Shown piece by piece: positions 22,468 to 35,191 of a stretch of 64,000 nucleotides of DNA (position 1 is its first letter; every line of letters starts with the position of its first letter). The notes under the pieces were generated by a model. That model searched no databases and was not told the origin of the DNA. It worked only from the letters and a program-made list of their open reading frames with translations. The DNA is taken from NCBI GenBank assembly GCA_023627715.1, contig JAMAHW010000014.1, forward strand, positions 434,001 to 498,000, written 5' to 3'. This stretch comes from Periconia sp. R9002. Lineage: Eukaryota > Ascomycota > Dothideomycetes > Pleosporales > Periconiaceae. Position numbers and translations under genes: made by a program.

Positions 22468-23926
22468 TTAAACCTTGCCCAACATCCCTTCCCTCCACAG
22501 CTTTTCAGAGTCTCTCCGCTCCATATCCCTCTCTTCCTGTATAGTTCTAAGCTCGATGTTTGCCTGTCCGCCCGAGATCTTTGTCTCATTGATTCCAAAG
22601 TTGAACCCGTTAAACAAGCGCGTCGTACCGTCGCCACTACTATACGCGCTCTCCGAGGAAGAAGCAACATCTTTGTTGGACGATGATTCCTTGCTAAAAA
22701 AGTTCTTCCCCAAAGAGCGATTACTCACAGCCCATGTGAAGCTCCTTCTCGCGGGATCGTCGGTCGATCGGATGCGCTTGGACGTGAGGGATTGGTGGAA
22801 GTCGCGGAGGAACGGACGGAGGACAGGGACGCATTGGACGATGATTGTTCCGGCAACTTCAGACGAGTACCTGGTTCTGAACGTCAGGGATGCGCGGTTC
22901 GAGACAGGGTTATGTGATTGGTGGAAGCTTGACGTTAGGGCAGAAGATCGGGTAAAGTGAAAGTGCAATGCCACGAACGACGGCGCAGCCATCGATAAGG
23001 GCAAAAGAAACATGATGCGACTTACCAGACGTTGGAGAGACCATTCCGCCAGTAATAGTATGGATCGCGTTTGTTACCTTCGTCTTTCCATGCTGTGCGC
23101 GCCGCGGCGACAGATGCAACGCTGGAAGAGTGTCAGTAGAGGGGATGATTATTGTTGGAGGTGGTACCCACACTACTCCAAGGCTCATGGCAACACAGAG
23201 TCCAATCTTCTCACTGCGACGCATTGGGAGATTCCACGTCAGGAACCAAGGGAATGCTGCGAATATAAAGTCCATGATGATGTTGTAAACTAAGGGACTT
23301 GTCAGTGTCTCTTTTGAGCCTGAGCCAAGCAGGACGACATACTGTTCCCTCCTTCTTTGAAATCATCTCGGAATTTTGTTTCCAAACAAAAGTCAAGGCG
23401 ATACCAAACATTGTAGCTTTTCTCCTCGCAGACCTTTGCCCACTGGATGATGCATTTTGCGATCATGTACATGTTCATGGTGATGATGCAGAACCATAGA
23501 AAGTACTGTTGCCAGCGGGTCGTAAGTTTCAGGAGTGTTACTGCAAAGGCACTCTTGGACCAGGCTTGACCGATAAGGGTGCCGCAGGAGGAGATGTTGA
23601 TGAGTATGTGCATCCTGTCGTCCCATTTGTGACCGGGAGGAGGCACATAGCCTGTGGCATATTGATATGAGATGAGAATATTGTTCGCAATGAGAACCAT
23701 CTGAATCGGCCGTTAGCGAATTTTCAGTACACGTTGTCCATGAAAAATGCAAACGTACCCAAGTCGCCAGAAGAATATGATCATCCCACCACATGCCATG
23801 CCTGCGGGTTATCTTGACCCACAGTCGCAAAGCCAACATAACCGTTGCGCCCGCGAACAAGGTCCATAATCCAGCGTTGACCTCTTTTTCTGGTGAGATG
23901 TAAACAATGTATTTATTGTCTTTCAT
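22468..23926 (-). CDS. fungal rhodopsin-domain (PTH11-like) seven-helix membrane protein, 380 aa, five exons
   Basis: Minus-strand exons 23926-23759, 23700-23343, 23289-23172, 23121-23026 and 22870-22468 join in frame to 380 codons. The family signature RRHGMWWDDH follows helix 1; later blocks GQAWSKSAFAVTLLKLT, YNIIMDFIFAAFPWFLTW and MRRSEKIGLCVAMSLG match the helix 4-6 pattern of the fungal integral-membrane rhodopsin domain, then WKDEGNKRDPYYYW and EVAGTIIVQCVPVLRP lead into helix 7. No CFEM domain precedes it. Relatives are thought to be plasma-membrane receptors for surface or nutrient cues; the ligand is unknown. The C-terminal 115 residues are cytosolic and Ser-rich. The third donor (GTGGGT) is weak but is the only one that restores the frame. 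A paralogue lies at 53.7 kb. Confidence 0.85.
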
Positions 23927-26890
23927 GGCGAGAGCTCAACATGCTCATCCCTCACGCTCCAGCATGAGAGACCAAAAGACGTCGGATGCTCATGGATCGG
24001 GAGAGGGTCAGAAGCGGACAAGGTGAGAAAAGAGCAATGGCAAAAAGAGGGAACATCCGCCCTCTTAGGAGGCAGCCGTGGGCGATCCACACTATAAGAT
24101 GTGGGGCGTGCGCAATGTCGGGGGTATATCTGTTTGCGCCTAGTGAACGTTTTCAAACCGCGAACGGTATGCTCCGAGTGTGGGCAGCAGGGATGTATCC
24201 GTCTTTCTGGGAGAGGAGCAGTGGCCTCGCGTGATTTGGGAGTCTAGAAACGAGCAGGATCTTGAAGGAAGCAATGTTTGGCTCTGGCGCTCTTCCACGT
24301 CTTGGGCAGGATCAGGCCAGATAGTCTGGTATGTGTCCCAGGAGACATGGTTCGAGAGTGAAAGGTTTTGATGTAGTTGAGAGAGAGGCATACCCCTGTT
24401 CGAAACATGCTACGAAGTTCCCAAACGTGATGGTTCGTTTGTGGATGATTGCCATCATTCATGCAGAGGACCCGATCCAGGGAAAGGCACATGGGATGGC
24501 GGTGGGGTTTTGGACCGCAGGAAGCCTCCCGAATGCAGCGACGGGTGGATGGCGGGTCCGACAGGTGTTGGGAGTGCAGGCTCGTGGAGAGAATGGAGAG
24601 AATGCAGACGAATGAGGAGCGGCCGGGACGGGCAGAGCGACGCTGAGGCCTCTTCGGCACGGGACTCGAAACATGGCAGGCTCGTCGGAATCGTGCATGG
24701 CCGCAGCGCGTGTCTGTGTTGTGTCAAGGTTGTGACGTCTTCCATGTCTAACCTTGGCGGCTGTAGAACGTCTCACTTTGTTCGGTCGACGTGTTGGCTG
24801 CTCGGCCAGAGCAAGTATAGTAGGCAACCAAGCTGGGACGAGAAAAACAAAACAAGTCCATGGCGAGGAAGCGGGATCGAGTCATTCTCTGTTGGTGTGG
24901 AGTGTCCAGCCGGCCGGCCGCCTGCCCCTTCTGAAAATTCCACGAAGGGCAACCGAGCCGCCGCTACCAGCCGTCTGGGATTTGGAACCAACCCCTGAGC
25001 CGACACGACGTAAGGAGGTACTGCAATCCTCCAGAGACGGAATCGGACGGGGCGGTTTGTCTATGTAGGTAGTTGTTACCTACATGCATGCCTCTCGCAA
25101 AGTTGGACATGGTTGGCGGTTAGTGGTTGTCGCGGGTGCATGGACGCCATCCCGGCAGTCGTCTTCTCTTGCCGTGCCTGCATGCATCCTTGGCACAGAC
25201 CACCACTTTGATCATCCTAGGTACATACATGTACGCCTCCACCTGCCTGTTGTCCCAGGAACACCAACCATACCCATTACATGCTTCGCAGAGAAACACC
25301 CAGTCTTGAACAGATACCTCTTGAACCGACAACACCGTGCCCATCAACACAGACCCATCGACAATGCTATCAATACCATCTATTCCATCGAATCGCAACT
25401 TCCCATTGCACCAATCACACCTACTTCACGTATTCAATCGCGCTAGTTTTCCGATCCCGACGGCTCAAAGCTATATGTCGAGTCTGATATGACTATCAAA
25501 CGCTTACCTCCGCCGCAACCCGACACGCAATCTTCTGTACCACTTTCCATGATTCTTTCCGCCAGTCGAAAGGACAAAATCTAGCTTGTCCCACCTCGAC
25601 GTCACCGCCCTGACACCACCGGTCCAATCCCTCAAAGGCTAGAGCATGGGCGTATGCAGCAACGGTATACCTAGAGTGCATAATAATCCATCTACAATAT
25701 CTCCCGTACCTGGACCCAAGTGGGGAAAACATGATCTTGCCATGACAGGACAAATTTTCGTAGTCGCGGTGTCCACCTTCTGCATCGTCACATCCTCTAC
25801 ACGAATAGGTATCGGCCCTGGCTATTCCTTCTTGTTTTCCAATGAACATGAGAAATTACCGTCACATGCGTTATGTAATGCGGAAACATGCCCAACGTTG
25901 ATTCGAGGAAGCTTTTTGATTCTGTGCAACTCCATCGCAGGCGTCAAGATTGCCATGAAGTCGTTATTGCTGATTGTATCTAGGAGCTTACCAAGGCCGT
26001 ACCTTTTCATGAATCACATACCACCTTCTCCTTTTTTTCGGCGTAACGGTCCGACAGTATCGCCGCGCGGGAACCTTCCTATCTACACTAGCTTGATCGG
26101 AAGGGTTGGTGAACGGGCTCATCGCTCTCGCATGTTCGGCTTGGACGCGGTGAGCTCCGCCCCTGCTTTTCTTCATGTCTAGACAGTTTTCCCTGTGTTG
26201 TGGAGTGTTGCCGGCTTGCCAAAGTTTCCCTGTGCATCGCTATTGTATCATGTCGACGCGAGGGTTTGTAAGCAAATTTTCTAGCCGTCATGAAAGTTGG
26301 CTATGCTGTGCAATGGAAAGCGGTTCAAGCTGTTTCAAGTCATTTCAAATGCTTTGTGGTCTTTCACCTATTGTTCACCATGGAATATGTGCTACATGTC
26401 CAAAATCTCATCAGCGGAAAGGTAAGCCATCCGCAAACCGTCCATGATCCCTTCCGCTCGGGTCCTAGTGTCTCTACCCCCTATCCTCGAAAAATTCGGC
26501 GCAATATAGAATGAAAAGAAGAGGAGGAGCTTGGAAAAGGCTTCAAGACTCGAAACGCGGGTGTTAATGTATTCCGCACTCACAACATAGCGTTAGTACT
26601 TCTTATAAGCAACAATACTGTAGGAGAAATGATAAACCCATTCTATCGATACACTTTCCTGATATCCCACTTACTTGTAACAGAACTAGAATTTTAGAGG
26701 GAAAGTGTCCTCGGAGCGTTGTATAGAGTCATAAGCGTTGTTCATGAGCGCCTTCCATTTCGACACCGCTCGAGTACTGAGTAAGCATCACATACCCGTG
26801 ATACCAAAAAATTGGCCCCTCCGACAACACCGAGCCTACATAAGGTCTCAACTATCCAAGATGGATCGAGAAAAAGAAGAAAAAAAATGC
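23927..26890. other. gene-poor region upstream of the receptor gene
   Basis: About 3 kb. Open frames are short and lack domain signatures. A minus-strand frame at 25496-25849 has a fairly protein-like end (ARFCPFDWRKESWKVV) but no supporting exons. 24.4-24.7 kb is open in several frames on both strands by composition. No repeats or RNA genes found before the tRNA pair. Confidence 0.45.
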
Positions 26891-26979
26891 TACTAGAACC
26901 GAGGATCGAACTCGGGACCTGTCGCGCACACATTGGAAATAATTGTGAGGCGAACGTCATACCACTAGACCATTCCAGC
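26891..26979 (-). tRNA. tRNA-Val (anticodon CAC) with a 17-nt intron
   Basis: 89 bp on the minus strand. The acceptor stem GCTGGAA pairs with TTCTAGT with two G-U pairs; D arm TGGTCTAGTGG (A box), T arm CCGAG-TTCGATC-CTCGG (B box), discriminator A. The anticodon loop CTCACA is interrupted after position 37 by an intron at 26927-26943, whose TGTGTG can pair with the anticodon, as in other eukaryotic pre-tRNAs. The outermost anticodon-stem pair is a T-C mismatch. A run of eight T follows the 3' end as Pol III terminator. Probably functional, though the wobble pairs and mismatch leave some doubt. Confidence 0.85.
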
Positions 26980-27659
26980 GTTGGAATCCGCTATGCGAGA
27001 TACATGTCGATTTTCAGAATTAAATTGTATCTATCAGCAGAAAAAAAACTTGATTCTTGCAAGCTTCGCAGAGCGTTGAAGTCTGAGTGCCTAACGTAGG
27101 TATGCAAGAAGCTCTGGCTATTGGATGTAGTCTACTGAACCCAGCGAATAGGCTGTCTTTGGCTAATAACCCTACTGCCTCCGCCCTTTCCCCTAGCGTG
27201 ACTATTTCGTGGAGTCGGTTCCATCGCCAAGTGCGTGGTGCTTTCTGCCGTTCTCGCTTAGCGGCCGAATTCCATCAACACATCATCCATCCATCCACGT
27301 TTTTGGAACATGAAAAATTCGACATGAGTCAATGAAGTTCACCGCATTATGAGACCAGATCAAAATCGAATGAGGAAGTTCTAGAAATACTTGAAAGAGA
27401 TCTTAAATTCCCGGAAAACATGTAGAAGGATCCATCACTGTAGAAATTTAATTCTCCCTATGTACACGCAAACACCACCGAAAAAAAAAAATCTTGAACT
27501 CAATATGAACATGTCCATATCTCACCTAAACACTCTGAAATGACCATTCCTAGTCTATTAGTCTGACACACGTGATCCGTGCCCAAAAAGTGTACTTAAA
27601 CCCAGCCTTCCCGCCTCCGTACCACACAATTCTCCTCCCCTTTGAACCGCAAAAATACT
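26980..27659. other. spacer between the two tRNA genes
   Basis: 680 bp, no supportable gene; contains the T-rich terminator side of the Gly tRNA and a homopolymer A run near 27480. Confidence 0.5.
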
Positions 27660-27745
27660 TGCATCGGCCGGGAATCGAACCCGGGGCTAGCCGATGTTGC
27701 TCTTTGCGATGGCAACGGCTAATTTTACCACTAAACCACCGATGC
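27660..27745 (-). tRNA. tRNA-Gly (anticodon GCC) with a 15-nt intron
   Basis: 86 bp on the minus strand. Perfect acceptor stem GCATCGG/CCGATGC, A box TGGTTTAGTGG, T arm CCCGG-GTTCGATT-CCCGG, discriminator A. The anticodon stem AGCCG/CGGCT closes a TTGCCAT loop that is split after position 37 by an intron at 27695-27709; the intron's GCAA can pair with the anticodon side. A TTTTT terminator lies just past the 3' end. All stems pair, so this should be functional. Confidence 0.95.
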
Positions 27746-29350
27746 TGTAATTGATGTTGTGATGTTGTATGGAAAGTTCCGGTGTTGGAATGTATATATA
27801 GTGAATCATCACGGCAGTGAGCGAACGCCGCAGACACGACGACGGAATTGGGTGAGAAGGGGATGTTTCACTTGGAACAGGCGAGATCGAAGTGTCATGA
27901 AGTCTTCTATTTTTGAGTTTGTGGGACAGAGTGGAACGGTAGGTGGGGCAGGGGTCAGTGGGCGGAAGAGGACCTCAGTTGGCTCGGTAGAGAGAAGGTG
28001 AGGTCCACTGCCTGTCTAGATTTCAATGTTTTTCTTATATCTGTCTAATGGCCCTTTTCGATTATTTCATCATTCTTTTTCGGGATTCTGTTCAAGATAA
28101 AATGGTTTTGGTGCCAAGTAAAAGGGGTTTCTCCCCCGCGGAGTGGAATTTGACTACCGAAGAACAATAGTCTGATGGGAACAACAACACGCGGTGTTGA
28201 TATAATATCCCACACTTATAGAACAGTATGAAGTACCTATGGTTTAACTATATGGAAAGAATCTGTTTTGAATAGTAAATCAAACAACAGTAAAAATATT
28301 TTATAGGAATACTCTCCTGCTATTCTACTTACTATTATAAGGACTACAATTGTAGGGCAGAGAGACCCTTAAAGCGATGTAAGTGGAGTGGTGAGTGTTG
28401 TAAGTGTAGCCTATTCCCACACCTGGGTGAACTACATATAGAGACTTCTTGCTGTGATAGCTGTGCTGGAATGCAAGGTCATTGCGTTCAAGTTCATTTG
28501 CGAATACATTCAATTCCCTTCATTATAGATGCATACATAGGCATGTGAATCAACATGATTATAGATGGTTCACCCCACTTATTGCTGTTTGTGCTATGGT
28601 CACAGGATGACACAACATACCCGGAAACGAGGAAAAAATAGGAGAGGAGTGTCGAATTCCATCATTTGTTGGAGGCGTCTAAGAGTGCAAAGCTCACTGC
28701 ATCTACTTCGCCTCTCCAACTCGCGCCTCTATTGTCAGTCCCTGTGCTACTGCATGATCAAGGAAAATTTGGGAACGGTGAGCAGAAGGAGTCTTTTTCA
28801 TGGCGCGGATCCGCCCACCAATGTCGATGCATTTGATTTTCTTTCTTCATATTCCCACATACGTGCAGGCTCTCTCTCTATTTTTGTTCGACACCCGAGT
28901 CGCCCAAAGAAAAGAAGAAATGGTCTCAAATTGTCCATCTTTTTCCCATCCAACGAATATCCAATGTATATCATACCCACAAAGAATGATAATGCGCAAC
29001 GCTTTCCAACGAATAGTCCGACCAGACCCAAGGCTACTTTGACGAGACGATGCCAGCCTCAACTCCTCCAAAAAACGCCCTTCACAGAATAACACCAAAT
29101 GTATGCAGGAATCTAACATTACAACATGCTTGGAGTGGTTCGGAAAGAGAAATATCTCTTTCTGGGCTCCTTCTCCTGGTCTCTCGCCGCCAATAGGCAC
29201 GATCAAAGGCGATACGTGTCGCACCCGAAGAAACCAAAGCCGGAAATGCACAAAAACGCCGAGATGATGGTATGTAACAATTGTTGAACGCATAAAAAAC
29301 ATTCTAATCAAGAAATGCAGCGGTCCGTGATGGAAGTCTAGGTATGCGCC
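27746..29350. other. intergenic, no gene seen
   Basis: About 1.6 kb between the Gly tRNA and the GT34 gene. Short frames near 28.56-29.1 kb on both strands overlap each other and lack domain features. AT-rich around 28.2-28.4 kb. Confidence 0.45.
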
Positions 29351-30589
29351 TCACCAGCCTTCGTCTTTCTGGTTTTTGCCGTGCTCATTTTTATGAGCTT
29401 CCTTCTCTTCCGGGGTCAGCTCCACCAACTCTGATCCGTCCAACCGGAAGCCCTTGGCGTCTAATATGGTCTCACTGGCCGGATCGTGATACATTTGATG
29501 GAGTCGCGGAAGGAAGTACTGCATGACCTGATCGCCCAGCGCCTTGCTGACCTGGCCCTTATCGATCCAGTAATGTCGAATAAAGGTGCCTTTACACCCA
29601 CCGCGATTGATGGCTTCCGGACAACCATTCGCTTCGGCGCAGGGGAGTACGCGAATGTCCTCGGGTCGATTGTAGTCGTAGCGAATGTAATTTCCAAAGG
29701 CGGACTGCTCATGGAACATTTCGTACTTCCACCTTGAACAGTCTTTGTACCGAGTGTTACTGGGGCAATTGGCCCAGTCTCTGTACATTTTTTGCGTACG
29801 TTTGCTGCTCTGCGCAATGATGAAGCCCGTGTTCAGGTAACGGTTCCCCCTGCTGTCGTAATTCTGCGGCTCGTCTGGATCTATTGCCATCATGACCAAG
29901 GTCTCCTCCGTCATATTCCAGTAGTTCATGAGCCATTCCAGTGGCAAGTGTGGATAGTGGACGACGACGTCGCTGTCCATGAAGACGATGTAATCGTGGG
30001 TCTTGAGTGCTTCCTTCATGAGTGGTACCTTGACCCAAGTCCCCCAACGGCTCTCGTAGTCGGGCGCGCGAATCAACTTGTAATCGTATCCGTGGATCAT
30101 GGCGTAGGTATAATGGGAAAGCATTCCGGCGGCCAATGGGCGCATGCCCTTCCATTCCAGGTGCTCGTTCATTAGCTGCCCGGGGCCATCCATAGGCCGG
30201 CTGTCTATGTCCAAGACCAAGACCTTCTTGCCTAGCCGCTCACGAAAGCGGGGTGTTTTTGAGAGTTGGTAGACGTCGCCGTCTTCGTCGGTGAAATTGT
30301 GTGCGGCGACGGGGTGGAGGATGGGTTCGTAGAGAGCTTTGATGACGGTCCTCATAGTGTCGTCGGTGGAAATGTTGACGTTGTTATTGTGAAAGGTGAG
30401 CCTGTTGCAAGTGGACGGCGCGGGTTAGCCACGACACTGCGCGTGCTGGATCCAACATGGAATGACTTACGGGGAGCTCACGACAGGCTTCGAATACATG
30501 TTGCGATGATAGGTATAGTACAGCCCTAGGATGAATAACGGCACGGCAACGAGGAATAAGAGGCGACGGCCTCTCGCCCCGCTAGCCAT
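29351..30589 (-). CDS. GT34 family galactosyl/mannosyltransferase (Gma12/Mnn10 type), 389 aa, two exons
   Basis: Minus-strand exons 30589-30471 and 30401-29351, with a 69-nt intron (GTAAGT donor, GCTAAC branch, ACAG acceptor). Exon 1 encodes a type II Golgi anchor: a short basic N-terminus, then a hydrophobic helix at residues 10-27. The catalytic DSD (DxD, metal and nucleotide-sugar binding) is at 182-184 in YIVFMDSDVVVHYP, preceded by MIHGYDYKLIRA and followed by NTGFIIAQ, HEQSAFGNYI and FIRHYWIDKG, all standard GT34 blocks. It should add alpha-linked galactose or mannose to N- or O-glycans in the Golgi lumen; which sugar cannot be read from the sequence. The first exon is needed, since the downstream Met at residue 56 would lack the anchor. 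Confidence 0.92.
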
Positions 30590-31650
30590 GTTGTTCAAAC
30601 TTGTGTATGAATACTGGGCCATGGCTGCTCTTTTTTAATTGCCGACAAGGGCAGCGCACCCCGGACCTGGTGGCCGAACAATTGTGGTGGCTTGTTTCTC
30701 GGGCGCGAGCAGAACAGGATGTTACGGTATATGGGATTCGAGGTAAACGTGTCAGAATAGGAACGTTGTGTCGAGGTAGGTAGAGGAATGCGGAGAGATC
30801 GGAGGTTCGCTTTACGTGGCCTAGACCGGAAGCTTAACGAAGGTAGGGTGGGCAGTCGTTGCGGGATGATGTGCAGGAGAAGGCGCCAGGGGTTGGTTAT
30901 GCAGGCGTTGCCGGCAAGGGCGGATGCAAGGACAAGATGTCGGTATATGTAGGAGAAGATGAGGGTGTTGCAAGAGGGGATAGCAATGCTATCCTCAAAT
31001 GGCCGAAGGGAGGCTCAGGGAGAGAAAGAAAGGCGAGATGATGGCTAGGCGGGCGCACTGGGCAAGGGGTTGATCATGATTCTTTAACGGCGCCCGCAAG
31101 GCGGATGCCGGCTCGCCTTAGTAGCCCCCCCACCCGTTAGCTAGGCTGACGCTGACGTTCTTTTCGGGGCGCAGCCGCAACCTCCATTCCTTCTCCTCCA
31201 CAGCGCCGTGTTTCAACTTTCTGATTGCTGGCCCGAGTACATGATGCATTTGTTTGAGGGCAGTGCGGCGAGTATCGAGCTCTAGCCGCAGCCTCTCAAC
31301 TAACAAGGCCCATTTCAATTTTGCTGTGCACATGTGCAAGCATCAAAGCTTAACTCAAGCACGTGCATATTGACCACAACTATGGGACCAACATTGAACC
31401 TTCGATATGCGACTACGTATGTGTGTATCCTAAGTGTACACAAAGACAGCTCCCCGCCTCATAGCTAGTTACCTTGCCTGAGTGGACAAGACTTAATTGA
31501 CAAAAGTAACTTAAAAGTAGCTGATTGTAGCCAGCAGCCCAGCGACTATTTGTTTGATGGCATTCACTGCTGCCAGGAGGACCAGGATCACCGCTGTACT
31601 GCGTCTATCCAACTTTCTACGTTATCCAACGGTACCGTGGTTCCGCACCG
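30590..31650. other. intergenic; promoter of the GT34 gene
   Basis: About 1.06 kb upstream of the GT34 start and beyond the 3' end of the Zn2Cys6 gene. No open frame of note and no repeats. Confidence 0.5.
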
Positions 31651-33760
31651 CTATATCAGCCGTAAGAGCTCGGCATCTTGCGCAATCCCCGGGCTTTCCT
31701 CTCCGCACTTCTCCATGAGCGTCATCATCGTCTCTACCCATGCCTGCCAACCATGCGGCAGTGTTTCCCGCAGTTTAGAGTTTGAACTCAGTGAAACTGC
31801 GTTGAACAGCAACACCTGTCCAAAGCATTGCGAGCACCACCCGAATTTGATGGGCAACGCTGTTTTCATCTGCACGCACAGGCCCATGGTGGCCGGCCAA
31901 AACATGCCGCCTTGTAGCCCCTTCTGGATCTCGCGGTATTCGCTGTCAGTCGTCTGTGCCGGTGCGTGCAGCGCTTTGTAGAGAAAAGGGCGGCCAATGT
32001 GGAATTTGGCCACCAGGTAGCGACTCCGCAGCATCGCTTTTGCAATCACATGCGCCGGGCTCGGCCCGTCATCCACGTCTTCATGGTTGGAGAATTGAAG
32101 CGATGGAGGGAGGTTGTTGCGCCACTGCTCTAGCTGGTGGTGCATTTCCGCCGTCAAAGATGGGCTCGGGTGGCCTTCTTTCTCCGCAAACGAGTAGAGA
32201 TTGTGGCGAATGCGAGTCAAGATGATGCGGTGAGCGGCCTGGGCAAGAAAGTGGAAGTTGAAAAAAGAGTCATCTTCATCGACAACTAAGCCAGAGATCG
32301 ATGTCTTGGGTCGCGGACACGGTGTGAACTTCGGTATGGGCATGTCCGCTTCGTAGTCAAGCAGTCCGCTCATGGGCAGATCGAGCTCCTGCGTGATGAT
32401 CGTCTCGTACATCAGCGTGTTCCAAAACAGCCGAGAAAACATATCCCCTTCCCATTGCTCAAAGTCGAGCGAATCTTTCCGCGACAGGATGCTCATACAA
32501 CATAGCGCTGCACGGTTGACCGTGGTCCAGGAGTCGATCGGTCGAAGAAGCTGTGCGTAGTACAACGTGCATAGCATGTAAAATTGTCCTGTGAATAAGT
32601 TGTTCTGGCTCATGAGAAACCCAATGCGCTTGCGAGCCTCGTTGAAGAATTTGAGACCCGCTGGCTCATCCAAGACTAGTTCGTACCATTCCGGATGCAC
32701 GAACCCAGTGCCCGAACTGGAGCTGCGCGAAGGAAGCGCAAAATCCCCTTCCTCGTACGCCTTGACAGCTAAGCAACCCAAGGCAAGTACTACAAGCACC
32801 AAGCATGACTCAATGTCATATCCAAAATCGCTCTCCATAGCAAGGCCTAACGTGCTTGAGAAGAAATGGAACTTGTCAAGCACAGGTGTGTTTCGGTGGA
32901 ACACTGCAAAATAAGCATCTGCAATGGCCTTGATAACTGACATTGGCAATTCCGTTAACCAGAGATCGGGATCCGATCGGGCCGGGTAGTCTATATGGAT
33001 TGGTAGTGGTAGTCGATGGGTTTCAATCTCAATGACATAGTCCACCGGTAGGGCTTTGCGAGCTGCTACGAAGTCCGGGGGTAAGATTCTCTGAATCGCT
33101 GGCCATGAAGAAACACCGTGCTGGCTAAACGACAGTTTGACTGCTCGATTCGCCTCCGGTACTCCATACAGACCCCTTCCTGGAGTACTGGCTTGGGGTG
33201 AGGCCACAATCTCACGCGGAGTATGGTGCGATACTACAGTGAAGCTGGGACTAGGGTGAGACACATTTGCCATTGGCGATCTATGATCGTAACTTGCAGG
33301 CGGTGACCTTTGCGTGACTTGGGAAGAGGCGATCGCTGCTGTGAGCTCTTCCACCTTGTTCTCCAGCCTTCTGATAGCATTAATGGCTACCGACATAGAC
33401 TGATCTTTCCTAATAATACGTTAGATATCCAGATATTACAATGGAATTTCTGGCAGTGTGCTCACTTGGTAGGACGTGGAGTCTGGTATATACACTCTAG
33501 GTTCATATTCCTACAATATCCGCATTTTGGGCGGTCCTCGTCGCATCTTGTTTTCCTGGCGCGACACACATCACAGGCCTAGCTCGTGTTAGTGGGAGTC
33601 ATCAAGAGGTCCAGTGCCTTACCAGAGTGGCCATGAAGGTCCTCGCCTTTTTGATGGCTGCATCTTCGCCTTCCTCATCGTCACCCGCCACATGGCTGGA
33701 CAAAGCCTTTGAGCTGGATCGAATGCTTGCAGCAGAAGCTTCGTGAGATCGCTTCGTCAT
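31651..33760 (-). CDS. Zn2Cys6 fungal transcription factor, 669 aa, three exons
   Basis: Minus-strand exons 33760-33623, 33578-33466 and 33409-31651, with 44- and 56-nt introns. Exon 2 encodes the binuclear zinc cluster at residues 48-75: CDVCRARKTRCDEDRPKC, then GYC and a final C six residues on (C-x2-C-x6-C-x6-C-x2-C-x6-C). A leucine-rich coiled coil follows (INAIRRLENKVEELTAAI), suitable for dimerisation on paired CGG half-sites. The rest is the alpha-helical fungal-specific factor domain; the RAALCCMSILSRKDSL region and FWNTLMYE are typical. It acts in the nucleus as a pathway-specific regulator; targets are unknown. The neighbour across a 1.43-kb divergent promoter is a secreted FAD oxidase, a possible target by position only. 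Confidence 0.9.
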
Positions 33761-35191
33761 GACATATTAAAAGGGAGTGGAGTATGAGTTTAGCCGTGCT
33801 CGCGGAGACTATGCTCTCTTCAGGTCAGAGGGCAGAAGCTTGGAGGTTCCCAACACGCTAACGTAGGGCTGTAATATCGCTAGTTCGTTTACAGTTAGCG
33901 CAACCAGCTTCCCTCTCTTGTTTCATCGACCGTACATCAATTTCATGTATGAACAACGAGCACAATCAAAAATTGACCTTCTTACACTTCCAATGTTATT
34001 TTATGCCTCACAATTAACATCACGACTAAATTGGTGCTGCACGTTCCTTTTATCCTTCTTGATTCTATTTCAATGAATAACTTGACATGAAACATTTCAG
34101 AGAGCTACATATATGATGCCACCACTGGGTATGTACCTAATCAAAGAGCAGCGTTCAAGTCTTGTCAAAGCTAACCAAGGATCACCCACCATATCCATAA
34201 CGAAAACACCAAGAACACCGCCCGGAGAAAATATTTATGACCTAGATGATTTTGAGCTGGATTCGCCGCAAACTGTTTCGTACCATTGATTTCCCGGATT
34301 ATACCACATGCGGTCTTTGGAGTAGAAGACTATGTAGTTCGTTTAATCGGAAAATGCGTTTTGCGAGTTGGCGGGAGAGATTGGGATTAACGGCTGAAAG
34401 TCTTTCTAGGAGCCGCCAATCCGCTTCGATTTTTGCCGCTTTCGAACCAATAGTTCCGTGCGCCCATATGTAACTAGGGTGGTTACAGTACACGGTTATT
34501 GCCTTAATCCGCCATCTCACGAGATGTCGTGATAACATTGAACGTACTACTCTGTATCTGGAATTGGATATCCACCTGATATTTGGGTACCGCCATAACA
34601 TAGCCTCTTGACGGGCTCAAGAGAATTTCAACCAAATCTGCAAGAACAACATAATGCTCAAAAGGAAGAAGTAATCATATTCAGTTGGTGCAAGAAAGAG
34701 CTCTATATGTACATGTTAGACCTTTGGTTCGCCCCGCACTAGCATATATTTGCTAGTAATCAATTTCCCTGTGAGAGATTTAATAAATATCGATCCTGAC
34801 AATTCTTTCGATCTTATTTACGTTCATAGTTTGTGAAATCCAACGTTAGCCTTGAGAGGATGATGAACTTAGTGCTGACGACAATCAGCATCTCCAATAC
34901 CAAAAACAATATCAGAAGCTCTGCCTACTAACAAAATAATTCGTCGTGCGTGATCGGCGTGCAGAAATTCATGGAAGCTAATCCTCCCTGGTCGACTTGA
35001 ATCGGAAGTGAATGTTTCCGGAACATGTGTGCGTTCCGATTGGCTCAATGCCACGAGGCAATTGTCGGAAGGTTAAACGAGAGTGTACCAGTGGCAAAGC
35101 TTTACCATTCCCGACCATACTATATATGTATATAAGCGGTGCTGTTCTGACCGTCATCGATTGTTTTGACCCTCAAGCTTCGTGGTCTGTC
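33761..35191. other. divergent intergenic region between the Zn2Cys6 factor and the FAD oxidase
   Basis: 1.43 kb, AT-rich. Contains no supportable gene. Both flanking genes are transcribed outward from it, so it must hold both promoters. Confidence 0.5.
35121..35136 (+). promoter_or_regulatory. TATA box of the FAD oxidase gene
   Basis: TATATATGTATATAAG, ending 55 bp before the ATG at 35192. Its presence argues against the in-frame ATG at 35012, which lies upstream of it, and for the start that gives a signal peptide. Confidence 0.55.

Noticed and set aside
25496..25849. 117-codon minus-strand frame with a protein-like end
   Set aside because: No partner exons, no known motif; kept only as a remark in the regional entry.
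35012..35191. Upstream in-frame ATG of the FAD oxidase at 35012
   Set aside because: It precedes the TATA box and would bury the signal peptide; 35192 or 35195 is the better start.
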